Of a stretch of DNA of 64,000 bases, positions 57,427 to 64,000 are shown in pieces. A program made the position numbers and the translations under genes. The notes under the pieces are model-generated. The model was not told the DNA's origin, searched no databases, and saw only the letters and a list, made by a program, of their open reading frames with translations. The first letter of the stretch is position 1, and the number at the start of each line of letters is the position of its first letter. Location of the stretch: contig NC_089781.1 in the NCBI RefSeq assembly GCF_040412425.1, forward strand, positions 50,854,727 through 50,918,726, in the 5' to 3' direction. The stretch comes from Macrobrachium rosenbergii (lineage: Eukaryota; Arthropoda; Malacostraca; Decapoda; Palaemonidae).

Positions 57427-57430
57427 TTGA

Positions 57431-57996
57431 GACTGGAAAGACAAATGAGTCTGGCCGAGTCTTCCTGTCCTAATTGCTCTTCAGGAAGAATTGTAGAGGT
57501 CTCAAGTGTCGTCTTCCTAGCCTGATGAATTTCTCTACTGAAGACGTGCCCAGCACTCTCATCCACTCGTTGGCTGAGCAATTCTTTAGAGTGAGGAAAT
57601 GATTTACCGTTTTCAGGCACAACTCTATCCTTCTGAAGGGTGGAAACCAAAAAATCCGAGAGTCTATCTGAATCCCCAAATAAAGAATCTTCTGAGATGG
57701 GGTCAGTTGAGATTTCTGAAGATTTACTAGCAGTCCTACGTTTGGGTTAAAATTAGGGTTTTCTTGAAGGTCCTCCATACATTGTAGCTTTGTTGGTGAA
57801 CGAATCAGCCAATCGTCCAAGTGAAAAAGGATGTTGATACCTATTAGGTGCAACCACTTTGCAAGGAGGGCGAGAACTCTCATAAAGGCCTGTGGTGCTG
57901 TCGACAGGCTGAAACAGTGCTCTAAATTGAAATACTTTGTTCTGGTACACAAACCTCAAAAAGTTTCTTGATGCCGGATGAATCGGGATGTGAAAA
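57431..57996 (-). pseudogene. DIRS-4 reverse transcriptase, palm/thumb part
   Basis: It starts inside the palm after the TA element (YFHIPIHPASRNFLRFVYQN), then a frame slip, the palm helix, and the catalytic box HLDDW at 57,809-57,823 (His where Tyr is usual). Then MEDLQENPNF, VNLQKSQLTPSQKILYLGI and thumb sequence to the TTAA element. Confidence 0.82.
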
Positions 57997-58563
57997 TACA
58001 GTACAGTCATACCTCGAAATTACGCGAGGTTAGGTTCCGGAGCCCCTCGTGCAAGGTGAATTTTTCGCGTAAGTTTGGCATGGTCTTTAAAAATGCTAAT
58101 AAATGTTTATTTCCAGAGTTTAAGTACTAAATATGACCCTAATCATGCTCCCAAAGTATTAAGCTAACTTTTAAATGAACTAAAGTTAGTGTAATTTTAT
58201 TTAAAATTTAGCTTATTACCCTTAAAAAGAGAATACAGTAAATGGTTGACATAAAAATTTAGTACTGCACAGTTTCATAATAGCGCATTTACAGTAGGTG
58301 CGTACGTATACTAATGTTACCCCTAATTCATGGGATGCCGTTTTCTTTGTCACTTAAGGTAAAAGCCGTTTTCTTTGCGTCACTAGGCAAAACGTCACAG
58401 TCAACAAAAGTACAATTCCATAAAACATCGAAAACATGTACATAATGTTCGTAGAAGGTAGTATAGTACAGGTAAAATTCAATCAATTTAAAATTATATA
58501 CTGTACAGGTAATGACGTACAGAGAATAATAAGTTGTAAATGTATGTTTGAGCGCTAACTACG

Positions 58564-58565
<2 letters not shown>

Positions 58566-58645
<80 letters not shown>
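58566..58645. repeat. (GA)n microsatellite
   Basis: About 80 bp of GA repeat inside the TA-type element. Confidence 0.97.
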
Positions 58646-58647
<2 letters not shown>

Positions 58648-59279
58648 ATAAAGTAACTGTACTGCTTTTGTATCGTATTTATGCGCAAATATATAAATAC
58701 AAATTTTCCATTCTGATTTTACACCTAAAAACATGAAAACTTAAAAATTATACACACTTTCTACAGGGGTATCATCTTTGAAAAATGCAGGGTATCACAT
58801 CTTGTAAAAGTACACCAACTGAACGTGCTGTAATTACATGCACATACAGATTGCACCAGCACTTTTCTCCGAGGTGAACAGAGTAATTTTCAAAGAATGA
58901 CACTTATACAACTCTTAGTTACATCTCTGATATTACATTAAAGAATTCATTTTATCAAATGAGCGCGACTGAACAACCTCATCTCAAGGTCATGTAAAGT
59001 CCTTGTGACAAAGACTTTGCAAATGGACATAATACTTGTATGATATTTATGTACAGAAATATAAATATAAATTTTCCATATCGATTTTACAGTTAAAAGC
59101 ATGAAAACTCATAAATGTACTTCAAACATTAAACAAGCATTTTCTGCAGGGGTATCATCTTTGAAAAGTGCAGTAACTTTGCAAATGGGTATCACATCTT
59201 GTAAAAGTACACTAACTGAATGTGCTGAAATTACCTTTGCATCATATTTATGCATGTACAAAAATAAAAATAATACATT

Positions 59280-59545
59280 TTCGATACAGATTGTACACAT
59301 GAAAGCATGAAATGCGTTTTTCATAGAGATTTTACACATGAAAGCATGAAATGCATTTTTCACAGAGATTTTGCACATTAAAACATCAAATGCATTTTTC
59401 ATACAGATTTTACACATAGAAGCATGAAATGCATTTTTCATACAGATTTTACACATAAAAGAATGAAATGCATTTTCATACAGATTTTACATATAAAAGA
59501 ATGAAATGTATTTTTCATACAGATTTTACACATAAAAGCATGAAA
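59280..59545. repeat. ~39-bp minisatellite, about 7 units
   Basis: Units contain AAAGCATGAAATGCATTTTT and CATACAGATTTTACACAT. Period is mostly 39 bp, with one 38-bp unit. They lie near the right end of the TA-type element. Confidence 0.92.
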
Positions 59546-59710
59546 ACTTGTAAATTACTTAAAAAATTTAACACCCACTTCTGCAGGGTTTCTCGAGAAA
59601 TTCGTGCGTCTGTGAAAAAATCGCGTATGCCCATTAGTTAGGTTCCAGTGAAAAGTTCGTGTGTGTGAATTCGCGCAACTCGAATCATGTAAGATCGAAG
59701 TATTACTGTA

Positions 59711-60185
59711 CACGTTTTGCATATCTAGGGAGATCATCCAATCCCCATGACGGATGGACGCAAGAACTGACTGGTCTGTTTCCATCTTGAATCTTGTTTT
59801 CTCAATGAAAACACTCAGGGCGCTCACATCGATGACTGGTCTCTATCCTCCCTTGATTTGGGGACCACAAACAGCCCATTGTAGAAACCCATCGACGTGA
59901 TGTCTTCTACTACTTCTATTGCCTTTTGTTTTTTTTGGGAAGTGCTAAGACCTCCTCCAACAGGGCTAAAAACTTCTCTGAACCTGCAGAGTATGCAGTC
60001 AAAGGGATTGGCGTGTTGACTACGGGTGGCTTTTCTTGAAAGGAATTGAGTACCCTTCCCTCAGTAGTTCTACAATCCATGGTTCTGCCTCTTTGGTGCT
60101 CGAACTCTCCCAAAACAGTTGGAGCCTGGCACCCAAGGGTGCATAGAAGACTGAATCTTCACTTCTTCGATGCATTATTATTAAA
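59711..60185 (-). pseudogene. DIRS-4 reverse transcriptase, N-terminal part
   Basis: Minus-strand order: ARLQLFWESSSTKEAEPWI and ELLREGYSIPF (about 60,050-60,130), a Leu-rich stretch, then MSALSVFIEKTRFKMETDQS and SIRHGDWMISLDMQNVY up to the TA element. This N-terminal region matches DIRS-2 but is absent from DIRS-1. A frame slip separates its two halves. Confidence 0.78.
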
Positions 60186-60845
60186 ACAGTTTAACCAGAC
60201 CACTGAGCTGACTATCAGCTCTCACAGGGCTGGTCTGAAGGATTTGGATGAAATGACAGGTCTAGGCTAGAGACCTAGCAATGGGACCAGACAGGTCATC
60301 CAGTATGGTGATGAATGAATGAAAATTAAATTAAAAATTGCACAAAGGCATACGCTCTTATACTGGAATACACTCACACAATAAATACACTTATACCCAT
60401 GTTTCCATATTATACTCACTAAAAAGGTATATTAGAATTTAAAATAAATTACGTAAATTTTACAATTTGTTTTAAAATTCATTAGACGCCCAAGGGGTTT
60501 CGTATTCCTATTATTTACTTTTTACATTTCATTAATTAAATCACAGCTCCTCATGAACATTAAAATTGGTATTACTGAAAATGTACGAGATGCTGACAAA
60601 ATTTCCTTCACTGACCTATTTCCAAAATTTTATAATCGCTGTAGGTTATATTTTGGACATTCACACAATACATGTTTGACTGTTATCAACACTTTGTAAT
60701 CTGCGCATTTGGGAGGAGGGCCACATGGACTGTTCACATCAAGTGTCCATGTGTCAAACGAGTATGGCCTATTCGAAGACGTGTCAGAATTACTTGTGTC
60801 TCTCTCTCTGATATGATGAACTCCATTTTCCAACACTGGATTTAG
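60186..60845 (-). mobile_element. LINE 3'-end fragment (I/Jockey-type)
   Basis: It matches 61,822-62,465 in the same orientation. On the minus strand it encodes the ORF2 C terminus (TRPYSFDTWTLD-type sequence, PPKCADYKVLITVKHVLCECP) followed by a 3' UTR ending in the SINE-like tail (TCAGTGGTCTGGTTAAACTG). It is 5'-truncated, as usual for LINE copies, and sits between the RT and gag parts of DIRS-4. Confidence 0.85.
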
Positions 60846-61821
60846 GTGTAGAAGATGATTTCTTAATGGCTCGGGAGGAGAAATGGACTCCAGCCTGAGG
60901 TCTAGACTGAGAATGTTGTCTTCCTCCTTGAAAGGGTTGTCTCTGAAGAGGTAAGGATGATCTAAAAGAAAAAATGGACCAATCCTTAGGGCGCTTAGTG
61001 GATTGGGCCAAAAGGTCATGGGTAGATTTCTTCCGGAGTTCTAGAGAAATCTTATTCACCACTGCTTGTGGGAAAAGGTGATGGTGATCAAGGGGGGAGA
61101 AAGGAAGAGCTAACCTTTGAGAGGCAGTAACACTCTTTGAGGTGAAAGAACACCAGAGCTCTCTTTTCTTTAAAATTCCCACAGCGAAAAGGGAGGTCAA
61201 TTCCTGGGAAGCATCTCTAATAGCTCTGTCTGTGTAGTAGATCATGCTGAGTCAATCTGAGGATCATCTTCAGAGTTGAGAAAAATCCTGTACCTTCTTG
61301 GTTAATGCTCCAACTGACCAGTCAAGGAAACTTAGCACCTCCAAAGACTTGAAGAGATTCTTCAATTAGTGATCAATTTCCGTCCCGGAAAACATCACTC
61401 TAGCAAGAGCAAAAGCAGACCTTTGTGCAGAATCTATCAACACAGCTAAATCCCCCTGGTAGGAGGCAGCTACTCCCAGAGAGAGAGCTTCTCTGGTAGA
61501 ATAAGACTGGTAACGTCTTTTAGACAAGTGTGAAGGGGGAATGCAGGAAGAGAATTTCCTTTGAATCCTCTTCTCTGAAAGTCAAAGGTCCACGTCTTCC
61601 AGAGCCTTCCTGGCGGACAAAGATAAAACCATCCTCGGGAATTGGGAGAATTCAGACAGGTTATTCATTAAAAAGGTTGACTGTGGCACTGCAGGAGCCT
61701 CGAGTGAGAAGTAATCCGGGAATGCCACCAGGAAAAGCTTCAGGAGGGCAACACATGCTGACGGAGAGGAATCTTGTACTGTCTCCTCTTCTTCCGATGA
61801 TAGCTGCAGTAGTAGTATTAA
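60846..61821 (-). pseudogene. DIRS-4 Gag-like ORF1 (C-terminal part)
   Basis: The clearest frame (60,790-61,245) reads AIRDASQELTSLFAVGILKK and RELWCSFTSK, then a Ser/Lys/Arg-rich tail, closely parallel to the DIRS-2 gag C terminus. Upstream sequence (61.25-61.5 kb) gives VLSFLDWSVGALTKKVQDF in another frame. The N terminus lies beyond the LINE insertion or is lost. Confidence 0.75.
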
Positions 61822-62735
61822 AGTAGTTTAACCAGACCACTGAGCTGATTTTCAGCTCTCATACAGCTGGCCCGAAGGATTAGAATAAAATACCAGGTCT
61901 AGGCCTTAGGTCAAGCACTGGGACCCAATACATCATTCAGTACAATGATGAGCGAATTAAGATGAAACTAAAAACTGCACATAGGCACATGTTCTCACAA
62001 TGCAACACATATGCACAAGAAATACGTTTACTCATGCTTCCACACTAAAAAGGTATATTAAAATTCATAGCAAGTTAAACAGAAAATAAAAAATTTTTCA
62101 TTCAACAAATGCTATACAGGTTTTTGTGCTTTTATTATTTACTTATTTTTATATTTTATTAATTAAACCAAACTTCCTCATGAACAACAGAATTGGAACG
62201 ACTGAAAATGTAAAAGATTATGACAAAATTTCCTCAATTGATTTATTTTCAAAAGTTGACAATTGTTGTTGGTCATACTTTGGACACTCACATAACACAT
62301 CCGACTGTTATCATCAACTTGCGCTCTAAGCACTTGGGCTATGTGGGTTGCTCATCAAGTGTCCATGTGTCAGACAACTATGGCCTATTCTGAGACGTGT
62401 TAGAATTGCTTGTAAGTATCTCTCTCTCTCTGATATGATGAACTCCATTTTTTAACATTAGGTTTTATTTGTTCTAATTTATTATTTTCAGGTTCTTCAT
62501 TGCATATACAGTATATTGCCATTCATTTATGATACCCATTTTTATGTGTTACATAATCAGTAACAGGGATATTCACATTTGATCTTGTCATGTGGGTTGC
62601 TTCTTTGGCTGCTTTATCTGACTCTTCATTTCCTTTTCCTTTATCCCTTTCCAACATATTTCTACATTTTTCCCATTACAGTATTATATAACATATGGAG
62701 AAATAATTTGTAACTTGTTGTACAATACTATTTTT

Positions 62736-63140
62736 TTATTTGTAACTCTGAATGGCTTCTATAGCGCTTCTCGAGTCACTAAAAATCACAAAATTATTGA
62801 ATGTTTTTTTAATTATTTTTATAGCAGATGCAATTGCACAAAATTCTGCTATGAATATTGAAGCATTATTAGGAAGAGAGAACCAATACGTTTTGTCTTG
62901 GGACACTACTCCATGCTCTGATTTATATTCATCTGTATATATTGCGTAATGTGGACCTTTTTGGCTTATATGCTCTAATGTGTGTTGTCTATGGTGTTCT
63001 GGTGTGTATGAGTAACTTTTTGATAAATATTTCAGGTGTGCACAAATTCTCATTTTATTCATTGTCCAAGGAGGAGGTGATTTTACTATTAAAGGCACTT
63101 GTATATTTATATTTAGCGCCTCAAACAATCTTCTAGCTCT

Positions 63141-63228
<88 letters not shown>

Positions 63229-63264
63229 ACCACATTCAACTTGTAAAGATGACTTTGGTGATGA
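62736..63264 (-). pseudogene. LINE RNase H domain with Leu-Ser repeat
   Basis: RNase H motifs YAIYTDEYKSEHG, FIAEFCAIASAIKII and FVIFSDSRSAIEA give the expected Asp, Glu and Asp. A (GA)n expansion upstream (63,144-63,226) is translated as poly(Leu-Ser) between RT and RNase H without breaking the frame. After about 62,740 the terminal RNase H block is interrupted. Confidence 0.83.
63144..63226. repeat. (GA)n microsatellite inside LINE ORF
   Basis: About 83 bp of GA repeat within the LINE coding region, between RT and RNase H. Confidence 0.97.
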
Positions 63265-64000
63265 TCAAAAAGCTCCTGAACATATTCTACAACCTTCATT
63301 ATGAACTGGGTCTAACGATTTCAGCATTGCGTCTGATGCCGAGCCATATATTTCGCTTTCATAATCAATGATAGACAGCACTGTTACTTTATACAGTAAA
63401 GGAAGGGTATGTCTATTGGCTCCCCAAGTAGTGTTCAATAGTTTTTTTTTAATTAGGCTTACTGCTCTCTTACATTTTGATTTCATGTATGTTATGTGGG
63501 CTTTCCAGTTCAATTGAGTATCAAATACTAATCCCAAGCACTTTTCTGTTTGGTCAATTGGTATGGAATGATTTCTGATTTTTACATCTATTTCTTCACA
63601 TTTTTTCCACTTGAGTCTTAAGTATGGATACTATAAAGCCTACAGATGAGGCCCATTCATCTATTTTATTATAGTTTTATTAATGATTCGCTCTGCATGT
63701 TTTATGCAAGATGCTGAATAATATATGGCAAAATCATCCATATACAAGTTACTTTTAATTCTGATAGGTAGATTATTACTGATATTTATTGCTAAAGTAA
63801 AGTGTGCCACTAAGGACGCGTCCTTGTGGAACACCATTTTCAAGTGGAAATGTACTTGACAACACATCATCAATTCTCACTTGAAAAGTATGATTTGTCA
63901 AAAAGTTTTGGATAAACCTAGGTAAATGTCCACGGATGCTGTTTTTATGTAACGTTTTTAATACTGCATATCTCCATGTAGTACCATATGCCTTTTCAAT
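63265..64000 (-). pseudogene. LINE reverse transcriptase (partial)
   Basis: NGVPQGRVLSGTL (palm) and, in a shifted frame, the catalytic YMDD (63,733-63,744; LYMDDFAIYYS), then the C-terminal signature GLVFDTQLNWKAHITYMKSK, CKRAVSLIKK and WGANRHTLPLLYKVTVLSIIDYESEIYGSA. These are typical of I/Jockey-group RTs. Two or more frame slips make it inactive. It would prime reverse transcription on nicked chromosomal DNA. Confidence 0.88.

Larger units (their letters stand above)
57999..59708. mobile_element. 1.7-kb TA-type element (Tigger/pogo-like), no transposase
   Basis: Ends CAGTACAGTCATACCTCGAA and, on the opposite strand, CAGTAATACTTCGATCTTAC, with TA at 57,997-57,998 and 59,709-59,710. It is inserted in the RT palm of DIRS-4; removing it plus one TA leaves the RT frame continuous across DMQNVY and FHIPIHP, which fixes both boundaries. 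It contains a (GA)n run and a 39-bp minisatellite but no transposase. Confidence 0.9.
54020..61821 (-). mobile_element. DIRS-4: DIRS-like element with three insertions
   Basis: A minus-strand element in the order gag, RT, RNase H, recombinase. It is closely related to DIRS-2 (for example FLDWSVGALTKK against FLDWTVGALAKK in gag, and RVSELHALDKRVG against RVSELQALDKRVG in the recombinase). It is split by a TTAA element (55,834-57,426), a TA element (57,999-59,708) and a LINE 3' fragment (about 60,186-60,845), and bounded on the right by another LINE. No ITRs were found. Confidence 0.85.
61822..64000 (-). mobile_element. I/Jockey-type LINE, ORF2 and 3' end (runs off window)
   Basis: A minus-strand non-LTR retrotransposon with RT, RNase H and a 3' UTR ending in the tail shared with the SINE. 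Read from the window end toward 61,822: RT catalytic box, RT C terminus, RNase H, C-terminal HVLCECP-type sequence (damaged), 3' UTR. There are several frame changes. The 5' part lies outside the window. Confidence 0.88.

Overview
The window looks like a repeat-dominated stretch of a large animal nuclear genome, most likely a decapod crustacean. This is inferred from very long (AT)n and (GA)n runs, several DIRS-like tyrosine-recombinase retrotransposons, a Penelope-like element, I/Jockey-type LINEs with a tRNA-derived SINE, and an errantivirus-like LTR element. I found no convincing host gene, rRNA, tRNA or CRISPR array. Nearly every readable coding stretch belongs to a transposable element, and most are broken.

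Layout. 284-516: divergent DIRS terminal repeat. 0.7-4.1 kb: Penelope-like element (RT, then GIY-YIG) split by a TTAA-inserting element carrying a ~378-bp satellite. 5.9-6.2 kb: small TA-type MITE. 6.8-13.5 kb: complete but dead DIRS-like element on the minus strand (DIRS-2), with recognisable terminal repeats and internal complementary region and a SINE in its gag. 15.2-31.6 kb: a giant imperfect palindrome whose right arm was later split by a DIRS-like element (DIRS-1, 20,796-28,398) and a Tigger-like element (29,159-30,791). The left arm preserves both empty sites. 31.9-42.6 kb: errantivirus-like element (gag, protease, RT, RNase H, integrase, env) with a second satellite-bearing TTAA element in env and a third copy abutting its end. 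44.4-49.5 kb: 5'-truncated DIRS-3 (plus). 50.8-52.1 kb: a second env fragment on the minus strand. 54.0-61.8 kb: DIRS-4 (minus), broken by a TTAA element, a TA element and a LINE 3' fragment. 61.8-64.0 kb: an I/Jockey-type LINE (minus) running off the window end.

How the parts relate. DIRS-like elements encode Gag, a reverse transcriptase-RNase H and a tyrosine recombinase; they integrate a circular copy with the recombinase instead of an integrase. The SINE shares its 3' tail with the LINE, so the LINE machinery probably mobilised it. Several insertions fall in coding sequence of older elements, and removing the insert with one target-site copy gives an in-frame host, which fixes boundaries to the base. 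The most novel-looking structures are the satellite-carrying TTAA element family and the nested palindrome with its CCAAT/TATA-like block. All calls come from reading the sequence; no database search was run.
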